The notes: generated by a model not told the origin, from the sequence alone. 64,000 nt of DNA from Aquimarina sp. AU474 (GCF_900312815.1 NZ_OMPE01000009.1:1-64000); one strand, 5' to 3'. Shown: positions 1 through 8,356, numbered from the stretch's first letter. Numbers and translations are program-made.

Positions 1-179
1 TAGAAAGTACCAAAATTTTGCACGATTATGATAATTATCAGGATGCATTAAATGATTATGCATATTCGCAATATAGTAAAGGTGCAGGAAAATCGGGTTT
101 TACAGAAAAAGTAGCCGAATTACGACAATTTTTTAATCGTTCCCGTACCACTTTAAAAACCAATGATACCCAAGAATAG
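1..179 (+). CDS. 3' end of an unidentified gene (partial)
   Basis: An open frame enters from the left edge (first full codon at 3) and ends with TAG at 177-179, giving about 58 C-terminal residues. The peptide is polar, starts near ESTKILHDYDNYQ and ends in a basic tail and TNDTQE. It has no membrane segment and no motif I recognise. Codon use looks like that of a real flavobacterial gene. I cannot name a family from this fragment. No cassette hairpin follows it, so it probably lies outside the array described below. Confidence 0.5.
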   Translation, partial: ESTKILHDYDNYQDALNDYAYSQYSKGAGKSGFTEKVAELRQFFNRSRTTLKTNDTQE

Positions 180-301
180 TAGATTAGATTGTTGGAGGAG
201 GTAAGGAAGGTAGAAAAATGAAATCTGAAAATTAGAAGACAGCTACAAATACCTACAAACACCTCCTGTTGGATCTTTTTAATGAAGTTTTGAGCCAAAA
301 A

Positions 302-523
302 GACGAAAAATTAGACCTTGAATACCCATAATTAAGGTAAAGAGACTCAAAATTAGACTCTGAACACCCAAAATTAGACATGGAACACCCAAAATTAGAC
401 TTTGAACACCCAAAATTAGACTTTGAACACTCAAAATTAGACATGCAACACTCAAAATTAGACTTTCAGTGTCTAAATTTGGGTCAACATGGCCCAATAG
501 AAGGTCAATATAGCCCAACAGAA
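302..523. repeat. 21-bp tandem repeat tract
   Basis: Units beginning CAAAATTAGAC start at 348, 369, 390, 411, 432 and 453, exactly 21 bp apart. Diverged units in the same register lie at about 306 and 327. A second repeat, GGTCAACATGGCCCAATAGAA and its near copy, follows at about 482-523, also with period 21. The + strand would read as a KLDFEHP-type heptapeptide but has stops upstream; the - strand stays open as ILGVQSL-type heptads (279-617). No start, signal or family supports translation. Bacteroidota intergenic regions often contain low-complexity repeats of this kind, so I annotate DNA repeats rather than a gene. Confidence 0.75.
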
Positions 524-767
524 GGTGTTTTATAGATAACGTAAGATATAAAAGGTCTAAAATTGTTAGAAGGGATATTGCAAAATCTGATATTTTACTA
601 AAAATAACTCCACCCATGTTAAACCATTCTCGTGCAACTATAGGTATTTGCTATATTCAAACTTTATTAGTGCATAGCAATACAACAATCAAAATGTACA
701 TGCAAATCCCTGTAAATAATTTTAAGTCAATTAGAAATCCCCTAGATTTGTGAAAAACATAATAGAA
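524..767. other. Gene-free stretch
   Basis: No credible gene was seen. A possible, very degenerate cassette-site left arm (TACAACAATC near 682) and a right-arm-like GTTATGCAC near 797 can be imagined, but the stems are too weak to call. Confidence 0.4.
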
Positions 768-814
768 ATATGTGTACTAGTGCACATATCCAATTGTTAT
801 GCACAATTGACGAA

Positions 815-1747
815 ATGAATCAAATTCAAGCAAAATATGAGAAAAGTGAGTATTCCAACGAACCACATTTGACAATTAATGTGGACGGAAAATCTTTGGA
901 CAAAATTTTACACGAATTATATCCTGAGAAAAACTTAATTGGACTCGTACCGACTTTACTTGATTGGTTAGAAGACTCAAAAGAAAGAAAACTCGTTTGG
1001 GATAGATTTGAAAGTAAACAAAAACAAGTCGTACCAATTTTGATGTGTCCTGATGATGTTGATTTATGGTGTACGGTTATAAATGTAGAAATTGAGAAGA
1101 ATGAGGACTCTATAAAATGGTTAAGAATAGGACTTGACTCTGGAGGACCTAATGATATGCCTAATTCAATAGGAACAAATGTCGAATGGTTTGATAAAAT
1201 TGAACCGATGGAATTTAAAAAATCTGAATATGAAAAATTTGGTTCGGACTTTAAAACTGAAATCGACAAAGATGAAATCAAGAGATTAATTAGTTTTTGG
1301 ATAAACAGAATTGACGATAAAGAACAAATCCCACAATCTATTAAAGTTTTCAATTTCGGAATTATAGAAACTGAGAATGATTATCAAACTTATTTAATTG
1401 GAGCAAAAAACTATGATTCGGAAAATGATGACTGGGCTTGCAAAGAGGATTTCACACCAAAAGAGAGGTATTTAAGTTTAGGAATAAACTCTAAAAAATG
1501 GAATTGGCAAGAAATTCAGTCTATTGTTAAAAATGGAATTGAAGAATTTATAGAAACTCGAATTTTACCTTTGACATTTGTCCATAAAGCCGAATATTTG
1601 ACAACAGGATTTGATGATGGAGAGTTATTAAAAATAGAACAAAAAGTGCATAACAATGGCTATACGACAATGGCGGCTGATGTGCAAAACGATAAAACAG
1701 TACATAAATCAAACTTTTGGTCAAAGCTGAAAAGTCTGTGGTCTTAA
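815..1747 (+). CDS. Hypothetical soluble protein, 310 aa
   Basis: I do not recognise a family. The protein is acidic, has no signal peptide or membrane segment, and contains a central Trp/Cys-bearing strand region (PILMCPDDVDLWCTVINVE) followed by charged helices. The C-terminus ends in a short basic/aromatic stretch (FWSKLKSLWS). The frame can be opened from 770, but that start lies inside a near-palindrome (768-789) and gives an odd Cys-rich N-terminus; ATG 815 (MNQIQAK) is more plausible. A compact cassette-type hairpin follows directly after the stop, so it looks like the first cassette gene in the window. Function unknown. Confidence 0.6.
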   Translation: MNQIQAKYEKSEYSNEPHLTINVDGKSLDKILHELYPEKNLIGLVPTLLDWLEDSKERKLVWDRFESKQKQVVPILMCPDDVDLWCTVINVEIEKNEDSIKWLRIGLDSGGPNDMPNSIGTNVEWFDKIEPMEFKKSEYEKFGSDFKTEIDKDEIKRLISFWINRIDDKEQIPQSIKVFNFGIIETENDYQTYLIGAKNYDSENDDWACKEDFTPKERYLSLGINSKKWNWQEIQSIVKNGIEEFIETRILPLTFVHKAEYLTTGFDDGELLKIEQKVHNNGYTTMAADVQNDKTVHKSNFWSKLKSLWS

Positions 1748-1780
1748 CCCGCCACTGCGCATAGCCGAGACGTTAGTGGC
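1745..1780 (+). repeat. Short attC-like site 1
   Basis: A compact hairpin overlaps the stop codon: GCCACT at 1751-1756 pairs with AGTGGC at 1775-1780. The right core is GTTAGTGGC (1772-1780). This core is the exact reverse complement of GCCACTAAC at 2511-2519, the left end of the next site, so the intervening gene is bounded by a perfect 9-bp terminal inverted match. Confidence 0.75.
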
Positions 1781-1800
1781 AATATGAATAAGCAATCTCT

Positions 1801-2505
1801 ATGTACTTAGAAATAGAAAAACACGGAAGTATTAATGAAGCACTGAACAAGGAGTTTGCAAGTATTGGTTCGCCATTGCGGGTGGAAGTGGATGAAAATT
1901 TATTAAAACCACCGATGTCCTGGGCTATAATTAAGAATGAGAATAAGTACTCACAGGTACACTTAGCAAAAGAAGAAGAATTGTACTTGCCAGACTTTTG
2001 GAGGAACGGAGTATGTCTCGCTAATGGTCAAACAAATAATTTTAAAGAATTAGTTAGAGTCGTCAATCACTGGCTTTTAGAAGATGTTTTTACAAGTGAA
2101 CTAGCACTAAAATACGAACTTGTCTCGGTTGACGAAAAAGCTGAGGCTTTCGATGAAAAACGAGAGGTTAAATACACATGGAATCGATACCTTAGAGATG
2201 AATCAGAAGATGAATTAAGGGATTTCATAAGGATAGCTATGAACGATCAAATCGTGGGCAAATTATTCCCTTACAAAAGTTTGACTAAATTGTGTTTGAG
2301 CAGATGTACTGGATACCCTTATACTAGCGATACTCCATTCGTTAATCCATCTCGTGTGAAAAAAGGTGTATTTGAAGTGTGGTCGAACGAATATAAAAAA
2401 ATTGGGGAAGGTAACGCTCTGGAGGCCTTGAAGTATATCAAGGATTGTTTGCCTGCTAATATTCAACCAGCAATTAGCGGAACTGGTAATGATTTAAAAA
2501 AATAA
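1801..2505 (+). CDS. DUF6193-like protein, 234 aa
   Basis: A soluble protein resembling the DUF6193 family. The N-terminal GSINEALNKEFASIG segment, the LYLPDFWRNGVCLANGQT-type strand with a Trp and Gly, and the following VVNHWLLEDVF helix match the pattern I associate with that family, whose biochemical role is not established. It has no signal peptide or membrane segment. ATG 1801 is the only usable start, because the ATG at 1785 hits a stop after seven codons. It is the sole gene between sites 1 and 2, which share a perfect 9-bp terminal match, making this the cleanest single-gene cassette of the window. Confidence 0.55.
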   Translation: MYLEIEKHGSINEALNKEFASIGSPLRVEVDENLLKPPMSWAIIKNENKYSQVHLAKEEELYLPDFWRNGVCLANGQTNNFKELVRVVNHWLLEDVFTSELALKYELVSVDEKAEAFDEKREVKYTWNRYLRDESEDELRDFIRIAMNDQIVGKLFPYKSLTKLCLSRCTGYPYTSDTPFVNPSRVKKGVFEVWSNEYKKIGEGNALEALKYIKDCLPANIQPAISGTGNDLKK

Positions 2506-2510
2506 AAAAA

Positions 2511-2567
2511 GCCACTAACACTATGTAAAAATGCATTAAAACGCATTTTACATTAACCGTTGTGCGT
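2511..2567 (+). repeat. Short attC-like site 2
   Basis: Left end GCCACTAAC, then ATGTAAAAATGC pairing with GCATTTTACAT, then right core GTTGTGCGT (2559-2567). The right core is the exact reverse complement of ACGCACAAC at 5015-5023, the left end of site 3. The stem is almost perfect with an AT-rich loop of a few bases, a different and shorter type from most sites here. Confidence 0.85.
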
Positions 2568-2727
2568 CACTATAAAAAATAGGCATTAATAAATTATCAA
2601 ATATTTTAAAACTCCGTCCAGCTTTAGAAGTTTATGTGAAATTTTATTGAACACTTTTGTCCAATTTCTAAATTTTCAATCATTAAGAATATAAACGTTT
2701 ATTAATAATTCATTAAAAATAAAAGAC

Positions 2728-3078
2728 ATGAAAAATTTTATGATGCTATTCCACAGTGAACCAAATCCTGATTTTAATCCTACTCCTGATCAAATACAAG
2801 ATGAAATTAAAGCTTGGCAAGATTGGATGGATGGTATTAGCGCACAAGGCAAACTCAAAAATCCGGGAGAAGCTTTGGGCTTTGAAGGAAAAACCATGCA
2901 CACTGATGGTTCTATTACAGATGGCCCCTATGCAGAAGTTAAAGAAATTGTAGGAGGTTTTATGATCGTCTCGGCTGATTCTATTGAAGAAGCTATCCAA
3001 CTTAGTAATGGTTGTCCTGCATTAAGTAGCGGTGGTAAAGTAGAAGTCAGAGACATTATGGTTTTTGATGAAATGTAA
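2728..3078 (+). CDS. YCII-related (DGPF) protein
   Basis: A 116-aa single-domain YCII-fold protein. Residues 65-73 read DGPYAEVKE, the DGPF-type signature, followed by GGFMIVSADSIEEAIQLSNGCP, typical of the second half of the fold. Such proteins are encoded next to ECF sigma factors of group ECF42, and the next gene is one of those, starting 25 nt downstream. Their biochemical role is unresolved; a partner or sensory role is usually assumed. The upstream 150 bp contains TTG, 19 nt, TAAATTTT near 2648-2677, a near match to the Bacteroidota promoter. It is the first gene of a three-gene cassette (2559-5023). Confidence 0.88.
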   Translation: MKNFMMLFHSEPNPDFNPTPDQIQDEIKAWQDWMDGISAQGKLKNPGEALGFEGKTMHTDGSITDGPYAEVKEIVGGFMIVSADSIEEAIQLSNGCPALSSGGKVEVRDIMVFDEM

Positions 3079-3103
3079 TCTGCATAACTAGGATGATAGC
3101 CAC

Positions 3104-4324
3104 ATGGATGACGAACAACTATCCGAAATATTTAAGTCTGAGTACAGTAACTTGATTGCTGTACTCAGCAATTATTATGGATTAACTGACCTACAATTAG
3201 CAGAAGATATTGTCTCAGATACTTTTCTTAAAGCCATGAAATCATGGTCTCATAAAGGTATTCCCAAATTTCCAAAAGCTTGGCTCCGGAAAGTAGCTCA
3301 GAATCTGTTGAACGAACATTATAGAAGAAAAAAAATCTATGATGAAAAAATCACTCCTGAAATAAAAGCAAAAAATCATCAAATTAATTTCATAGAAATT
3401 ACTGATAAAATAATTGAAGATAGTCAGCTTCATATGATATTTGTGCTTTGTGATCCTGCCCTCAATAGAGAATCTCAACTTTGTCTTGCTTTAAGAATTT
3501 TATGTGGTTTTAGTATTGAAGAGATTGCTAGAGCACTTTTGTCAAACAAAGAAACAATTAATAAAAAAATCTATAGAGCTAAAAAAAGAATCAAAGAACG
3601 TGATCGAATTGAAATGAATCTTACATCAGATCAATATATATCAAGACTTGATAATGTTTTAAGAGTTATTTACCTAATATTTAATGAGGGATATTACAGC
3701 AGTGTTGACGAAGAAAATATCCGCCATGAAATATGCTGGGAAGCTATGCGACTTGGTCTTTTTTTATCAGAGCAAAAGAAATTTCCAAAGCAAAAAATAT
3801 ACGCACTGATAGCCTTAATGTGTTTCCATGCTTCTAGGATAGATGCAAGGACATCTGGCGAAAATGGTGATCTTTTGTACCAAGAACAAGATAAAAGAAA
3901 ATGGGATAAAAACCTGATTCAAAAAGGCAGTAAATATCTTAATCTTTCTGCTGTGGGAAATATTGTTACCAAATACCATCTAGAAGCCGCAATAGCCTAT
4001 TGGCACACCAAAGAAACTAAAGAAAAATGGAACAATATATTACAGCTATACAATAAATTGCTCTCAATAGAATATTCACCCATCATAGCTATGAATCGAA
4101 CCTATGCCCTTGCACAGGCGAACTCTATTGATGAAGCCATTCAAGAAGCATATAAATTAGAATTAAAAGATAACTGCCATTATTTCTGTTTGTTAGCTGA
4201 GCTTTACCGTATGAACAACAACATCAATAAAGAAATAGAATATTTAAATAAAGCAATTGAATTTGCGAATAAGAAAAATGAAAAAGAGTTAATCAAGGAT
4301 AGATTAGCAAAAGCAAGGCGATAA
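3104..4324 (+). CDS. ECF42-type RNA polymerase sigma factor
   Basis: A 406-aa sigma factor much longer than a standard ECF sigma (about 180 aa). Sigma region 2 is at residues 15-75 (AEDIVSDTFLKAMKSW at 33-48) and region 4 with its helix-turn-helix at about 110-165 (CGFSIEEIARALL). The C-terminal 240 residues are helical and TPR-like (MNRTYALAQANSIDEAI). This layout and the adjacent DGPF/YCII gene define the ECF42 arrangement, in which the C-terminal extension, rather than a membrane anti-sigma factor, is thought to control activity. No anti-sigma gene is present. It probably directs transcription of its own cassette genes; I could not identify a target promoter. Confidence 0.88.
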   Translation: MDDEQLSEIFKSEYSNLIAVLSNYYGLTDLQLAEDIVSDTFLKAMKSWSHKGIPKFPKAWLRKVAQNLLNEHYRRKKIYDEKITPEIKAKNHQINFIEITDKIIEDSQLHMIFVLCDPALNRESQLCLALRILCGFSIEEIARALLSNKETINKKIYRAKKRIKERDRIEMNLTSDQYISRLDNVLRVIYLIFNEGYYSSVDEENIRHEICWEAMRLGLFLSEQKKFPKQKIYALIALMCFHASRIDARTSGENGDLLYQEQDKRKWDKNLIQKGSKYLNLSAVGNIVTKYHLEAAIAYWHTKETKEKWNNILQLYNKLLSIEYSPIIAMNRTYALAQANSIDEAIQEAYKLELKDNCHYFCLLAELYRMNNNINKEIEYLNKAIEFANKKNEKELIKDRLAKARR

Positions 4325-4503
4325 CATCTTGAAATAGGTAAAGCACCATATATTCAGAAATGAGGAGTCGCTAATCAAGGGATTAATTTTACCACCAATG
4401 ATTATAAAAAATACAATGCAAGATTTGCAAGAATTAAAAAATAAAGCCGAAACAAAGCAAATAATAACCCTAACAAAGAACAAAATAAATTAAAACTAGA
4501 AAA
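4325..4503. other. Spacer inside a cassette; no attC-like site
   Basis: No hairpin of the array type occurs here, although this is a gene boundary. A 31-codon frame (ATG 4398 to TAA 4493, starting MIIKNTMQDLQELKNKAE) is open and may be a remnant of a lost gene; nothing supports it as functional. The missing site agrees with the terminal match that joins 2559 to 5023 as one unit. Confidence 0.4.
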
Positions 4504-4998
4504 ATGAAACAGATCATTCTAAGTGCTACTATTATACTCGCCCTTAATTTCACGGCTTGTAACAATCAAAATAAACCTGAACTAGAAGAACATAAAGTAG
4601 ATTCTGGCAAAGAGCAAATAACTAATGAAATACAAAGTTATGTCTCCATTTTTGAAATTCCAGCAACGGATATTTCACGAGCAGTTAATTTTTATCAAGC
4701 AATATTGGGCATTAACATTGAGAAAATGGAATTCTCAGGAATGGAAATGGGATTGTTTCCATACGAAGGGCAAATGGTAACAGGAGTCATAATGAAAGGA
4801 GAGGGATACCAACCTTCAGCAGATGGAGTAACTATATACCTGAATGGTGGAGACAACCTTCAGGTAATTCTTGATAAAGTTGAGAAAAATGGTGGAAAAA
4901 TCATCGTCCCAAAAACTGCCCACGCAGATGAAAGCGGATTTTTTGCTTTGTTTTTAGATACGGAAGGAAATAAACTAGGTCTAAATTCACCAAACTAA
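4504..4998 (+). CDS. VOC-domain (glyoxalase-like) lipoprotein
   Basis: A 164-aa protein with a type II signal peptide (hydrophobic residues 5-15, lipobox FTAC with Cys19), so it should be anchored in the cell envelope. Residues 48-162 form one VOC domain: FEIPATDISRAVNFYQAIL at the start and FFALFLDTEGNKLGLNSP at the end. VOC proteins bind metals and handle small electrophiles or drugs, but the substrate cannot be inferred. Placement on the envelope is less common for this fold. It is the third gene of the cassette with the YCII protein and the sigma factor, so it may be a target of that sigma. Confidence 0.85.
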   Translation: MKQIILSATIILALNFTACNNQNKPELEEHKVDSGKEQITNEIQSYVSIFEIPATDISRAVNFYQAILGINIEKMEFSGMEMGLFPYEGQMVTGVIMKGEGYQPSADGVTIYLNGGDNLQVILDKVEKNGGKIIVPKTAHADESGFFALFLDTEGNKLGLNSPN

Positions 4999-5014
4999 AA
5001 GGAATAAAAAGCGA

Positions 5015-5149
5015 ACGCACAACAAGGTATAAAAGCAATAGCGGTTCGGGTGTAAACTCGATCCGTTTTTGTATTAAATTCAGTATCTTACTATCCAAAA
5101 GGTAGTAGCTTTTAGCCCGCTACAGCTTTTATACTAGACGTTACAGCAC
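5015..5149 (+). repeat. attC-like site 3
   Basis: Left end ACGCACAAC, then GGTATAAAAGCAATAGCGG pairing imperfectly with CCGCTACAGCTTTTATAC, then right core GTTACAGCAC (5140-5149). The outer stem spans about 20 bp with unpaired bases on one side only. The right core matches GTGCTACAAC at 5949-5958 in 8 of 10 complementary positions. Confidence 0.85.
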
Positions 5150-5170
5150 ATATGACCAAAATATCGAAAA

Positions 5171-5944
5171 ATGGGAAGAATACATCTATTCGAATTTGAA
5201 GATCAAAAATGGTTCCCAACTTTTTTAAGGAATTACGGAACTGATTTTTTACAGTTTTTGTCCAATAGAACAAAAATGTACAAATCGATAATTCCTGTAA
5301 TCAAAAAAGGCTTGAACAAAAGTGAAACTAATCAAATCATTGACCTTGGTTCAGGTGGTGGTGGTGGACTGAAATGGTTGAACTCTGAATTAAAAAAAGA
5401 TATTCCTGACTTAAAAATAATCCTAACAGATTTTTATCCGAATATTCCAGCTTTTAGACTTACAAAAAAGAAAGCAGATAATTTTGAATTTATAGATAGG
5501 CCTGTCGATGCGAGAAATGTACCGACTGAATTGAAAGGTTTGAGGACACAATTTTTGTCATTGCATCATTTTAAACCAACTGACGCAAAACAAATTTTAC
5601 AAAATTCGATTGACACAAATAGCGCTATTGCTATTTTTGAAGCACAAGAAAGAAGTTTACCAAGTATTATTGCAATGCTATTTTCGCCATTGAGTGTACT
5701 TCTTACAACGCCATTTATAAGACCATTTAAAATCGGGCGAATTATTTTTACCTATTTTATTCCAATTGTTCCTCTGTTTGTTTTGTGGGACGGAATTGTT
5801 TCATCATTGAGGACTTATTCTGTGAAAGAAATGAATGGACTTGTTGAAAATTTAAACGGAACGGAAACATATGATTGGGAAATTAATAAAGTGAAATCTG
5901 GACCGAGTGTTGTGTTATATTTATTAGGAACTAAAAAAGAATAA
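5171..5944 (+). CDS. SAM-dependent methyltransferase-like protein
   Basis: A 257-aa protein with a Rossmann-type methyltransferase core. DLGSGGGGG at residues 58-66 is the glycine-rich motif I, and ILTDFYPNIPAF supplies the acidic motif II. Two hydrophobic segments follow (about 165-182 and 187-208), which is unusual and suggests membrane association, perhaps acting on a lipid. The substrate is unknown. The start ATG 5171 lies 22 nt after the core of site 3, leaving little room for its own promoter. Single-gene cassette. Confidence 0.7.
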   Translation: MGRIHLFEFEDQKWFPTFLRNYGTDFLQFLSNRTKMYKSIIPVIKKGLNKSETNQIIDLGSGGGGGLKWLNSELKKDIPDLKIILTDFYPNIPAFRLTKKKADNFEFIDRPVDARNVPTELKGLRTQFLSLHHFKPTDAKQILQNSIDTNSAIAIFEAQERSLPSIIAMLFSPLSVLLTTPFIRPFKIGRIIFTYFIPIVPLFVLWDGIVSSLRTYSVKEMNGLVENLNGTETYDWEINKVKSGPSVVLYLLGTKKE

Positions 5945-5948
5945 ATAC

Positions 5949-5985
5949 GTGCTACAACACCGTGTATAATTACTTACTTACCAAT
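5949..5985 (+). repeat. attC-like site 4, left arm only
   Basis: GTGCTACAAC followed by CCGTGTATAATTACTTAC is a typical left arm, but no pairing right arm or GTT core occurs before the next gene at 6024. The site appears truncated, so the flanking genes are now joined. Confidence 0.65.
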
Positions 5986-6023
5986 AATATTATCAATCTT
6001 TTTAACTTTATTTTAATAGGCCA

Positions 6024-6476
6024 ATGAAAAAAATAATTCTATTTAGTTTATCAATTCTTTCTTTTACCGCAGTTGGGTGGAGCCAAAGTTTAGAATATCA
6101 AAAACAGAAGGCTGAGAAAATAGTAAAGGGCTCTGTTTTTACCAAAATAATAAAAAGAGAACTGCCTGCTACAATCGTTTATGAAGATGATGATGTTATC
6201 GCTTTCACTCCTTTACGATTGCAAGCACCTGTTCATTTATTAATCGTCCCGAAAAAAGAAATTCACACGATTAATGATGTTACCGACGAAGATGCTTTAG
6301 TTCTGGGAAAACTGTTTTTAGTAGCTAAAAAATTAGCGAAGGAAAAAGGAATTTCGAAGACTGGTTACCGGCTTTCCATTAATATTAATGAAGATGCAGG
6401 TCAGTCCGTATTTCATTTACATATGCATTTATTAGGAGGAAAAAAATTAGGCCCAATGCTAACTCAAGAAAAATAA
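6024..6476 (+). CDS. HIT-family protein with signal peptide
   Basis: A 150-aa histidine-triad protein. The catalytic motif HLHMHLL is at residues 131-137 and the N-terminal half has the usual FTKIIKRELPATIVYEDDDVIAF pattern. HIT proteins are cytoplasmic nucleotide hydrolases or transferases (Hint type). Here residues 1-20 form a clear signal peptide (Lys-Lys, hydrophobic run, small residues before WSQS), implying export to the periplasm. That is unusual for the family and may point to scavenging of nucleotides or nucleotide-linked compounds. It lies between half site 4 and complete site 5. Confidence 0.85.
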   Translation: MKKIILFSLSILSFTAVGWSQSLEYQKQKAEKIVKGSVFTKIIKRELPATIVYEDDDVIAFTPLRLQAPVHLLIVPKKEIHTINDVTDEDALVLGKLFLVAKKLAKEKGISKTGYRLSININEDAGQSVFHLHMHLLGGKKLGPMLTQEK

Positions 6477-6482
6477 ACGCCT

Positions 6483-6655
6483 CACAGCATTAAATATGTG
6501 ATCATAGCAGCAAAGTGATCAATCGAATGGTTCTTGTATATTTATGATGGCGCAATGCTTGCAGAAAGTAAAAATTAGCAACCAATGCGCAGAAAAATCG
6601 AAAAGCATGGTAACTTTTTTACTCTGCTACGACACATATATTAAACGTTATCTCC
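6483..6655 (+). repeat. attC-like site 5
   Basis: Left arm AATATGTGATCATAGCAG pairs with CTGCTACGACACATATATT; right core GTTATCTCC at 6647-6655. A second internal inverted pair (GCGCAATGC, AATGCGC) lies in the loop. The right core matches GTAGATAAC at 7439-7447 in 8 of 9 complementary positions. Confidence 0.8.
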
Positions 6656-6733
6656 CATTGAGGGGATTGAAGATTGGAAATAATAGTATCGGAAACTACT
6701 TAGTTAAAAAATTAATCTAATTAAGAAATTTTA

Positions 6734-7342
6734 ATGGCAAGAAAAAAAAGTAAAATAGATATTCGACATCTTCTTATTGAAGCAATTTTAATCGTCTTCG
6801 CTGTTTCTTTAGCGTTGGCACTGAATGAGTGGCGCTCTAACGTAAAAGAAAAGGATACTATAGATAAAGTGCTTAAAAATATAGTAAGTGAAATTCAGTC
6901 TAATAAAGTAGAATTAGAAGAAAAACTTGATTATCATCTTCAAACTTCTCAAAAGATAGGGGCTTACTTGGCCAACGATAGTTTATGGTCTACTTTAAAA
7001 TACAGCTCTGGTGTAGAAGCCGTAGGTCAACTTATGCCTAAGGGAATTTACAATCCGAATTTGCAATCAGGTGCATGGAATAGTGCTGTATTGAGTGGTG
7101 TGGTAAATTCCTTTGATTATGATATTTTGTATGAACTTTCTAATCTCTATCAGGTTCAGGAAGATGGTCCCAACAGTACCTGGAAAATTATTGCAGGCTT
7201 TTATTCTGAGTCCGAAGCATTTGATCCTGCTAAAGCTCGACAACTTGCATTAAAGTTTCAATTGGCTTTTGGAGAACTCTACAAACAGGAGAAAAGCCTA
7301 TTAAATTCTTATAAAAATGTTCAGAAAACAATCACAGAATGA
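6734..7342 (+). CDS. Single-pass membrane protein, DUF6090-like
   Basis: A 202-aa protein with a basic N-terminus, one membrane segment (about residues 13-32, ILIVFAVSLALALNEW) and a mostly helical region outside the membrane. The layout, and the phrase LALNEWRSNVKE after the membrane helix, resemble the DUF6090 group common in Flavobacteriaceae (compare the gene at 56351). Function unknown. It is the only gene between sites 5 and 6, whose ends match each other in 8 of 9 positions. Confidence 0.6.
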   Translation: MARKKSKIDIRHLLIEAILIVFAVSLALALNEWRSNVKEKDTIDKVLKNIVSEIQSNKVELEEKLDYHLQTSQKIGAYLANDSLWSTLKYSSGVEAVGQLMPKGIYNPNLQSGAWNSAVLSGVVNSFDYDILYELSNLYQVQEDGPNSTWKIIAGFYSESEAFDPAKARQLALKFQLAFGELYKQEKSLLNSYKNVQKTITE

Positions 7343-7438
7343 AGATTCTAACTTAGCAGCTAATCTATAGAAATCGATAAGTTAGTCAAACTAGCAAATG
7401 ACGTTTTTGGAATTAATCAAAAAAAACAGAAAATAAAA

Positions 7439-7510
7439 GTAGATAACACGGTATAACAAATCATAGCCATCTATTGATACACTACGTTTGTTATACTAAA
7501 CGTTAACAGT
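7439..7510 (+). repeat. attC-like site 6
   Basis: A compact site: GTAGATAAC, then GGTATAACAAA pairing with TTTGTTATACT, right core GTTAACAGT (7502-7510). The right core matches GCTGCTAAC at 8214-8222 in 7 of 9 complementary positions. Confidence 0.8.
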
Positions 7511-7578
7511 AATTTCAAAAAACTGTAACAATCAAAAAATATTTGCATCTTTTAGACAATCTTAAAAAACTTAAAACG

Positions 7579-8211
7579 ATGACACAATCAAATATTTTTA
7601 AGTTTTCCAAATCTAAATCCTATTTATACTTAATGGGTTGGATATTCCTGATTTTATTTGCTGGAAAATTCATTATCAAAGATGCCCTTCCATATTTTGG
7701 ATTTAATGAAGCAATTTTTGGTAGATTTTGGAACCATAAATGGTCACTAATCGGCCATGTTTCAGGAGGTATTTTAGCGTTAATAATTGGGCCATTCCAA
7801 TTTTGGAAAGCATTTAGAAATAAATATTTAACCACCCATAGATGGCTAGGTCGAATTTATCTAACAGCAATTTTAGTTGGAACAATATCTTCAATCTATT
7901 TGGCTTGGACGAGTGCCTTAAAAATTCACTGGACTTGGGCTCTTGCACTGCAGGGTTTGGCCTTTGCTTGGATAATAACGGCATCTATGGCTTATATCTC
8001 GGTAAGACGAAAACGAATACAACAACATAAAGAGTGGATGATTAGAAGTTATGTGGTTACTTTTGCTTTTATAACATTTAGATGGCTAGATGGATTACCC
8101 TTCATACAAAATTTAGGCAGTTTTATTGAACATGGTCCAACATCAATATGGATTTCTTGGACAATACCTTTATTGATAACTGAAATATTTATCAGTTGGA
8201 AGAAAAAATAA
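7579..8211 (+). CDS. DUF2306 membrane protein
   Basis: A 210-aa integral membrane protein with about six hydrophobic segments. The conserved features of DUF2306 are present: THRWLGRIYL in the middle and QHKEWMIRSYVVTFAFITFRW further on, with histidines that could bind haem in this family's predicted fold. Its role is unknown. The frame opens at 7543, but ATG 7579 (MTQSNIFK) gives the normal N-terminus before the first membrane helix and is chosen. Single-gene cassette between sites 6 and 7. Confidence 0.8.
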   Translation: MTQSNIFKFSKSKSYLYLMGWIFLILFAGKFIIKDALPYFGFNEAIFGRFWNHKWSLIGHVSGGILALIIGPFQFWKAFRNKYLTTHRWLGRIYLTAILVGTISSIYLAWTSALKIHWTWALALQGLAFAWIITASMAYISVRRKRIQQHKEWMIRSYVVTFAFITFRWLDGLPFIQNLGSFIEHGPTSIWISWTIPLLITEIFISWKKK

Positions 8212-8213
8212 CA

Positions 8214-8353
8214 GCTGCTAACAATCTGTATAATTAATTGCTAAGAGTGGGTAAAGTCTATCTCGGAAATCCTCGCAGATTTTCTATTCGATTTGTATTT
8301 GCTAAATTCGTTGTTAAATCACGCAACTAATCTTATACTAACCGTTGTAGAGC
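8214..8353 (+). repeat. attC-like site 7 (long type)
   Basis: Left GCTGCTAAC, then GTATAATTAATTGC pairing with GCAACTAATCTTATAC (two extra bases on the right strand), right core GTTGTAGAGC (8344-8353). The loop carries the conserved AAATCCTCGCAGATTT hairpin and TTTGTATTTGCTAAATT segment seen in other long-type sites. Confidence 0.88.
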
Positions 8354-8356
8354 ATT

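Noticed and set aside
302..523. CRISPR array at the 21-bp repeats
   Set aside because: Units are directly adjacent with no spacers, the period is 21 bp, and no cas genes are present.
279..617. A 112-aa minus-strand protein of heptad repeats
   Set aside because: It is the reverse reading of the DNA tandem repeats, with no start signal or recognised family; treated as a repeat tract.
768..789. Near-palindrome ATATGTGTACTAGTGCACATAT as an operator
   Set aside because: It could be part of a decayed cassette site; nothing links it to a regulator.
4398..4493. A 31-codon ORF between the sigma factor and VOC genes
   Set aside because: Too short, no recognised family, no start signal; described only as a possible remnant.
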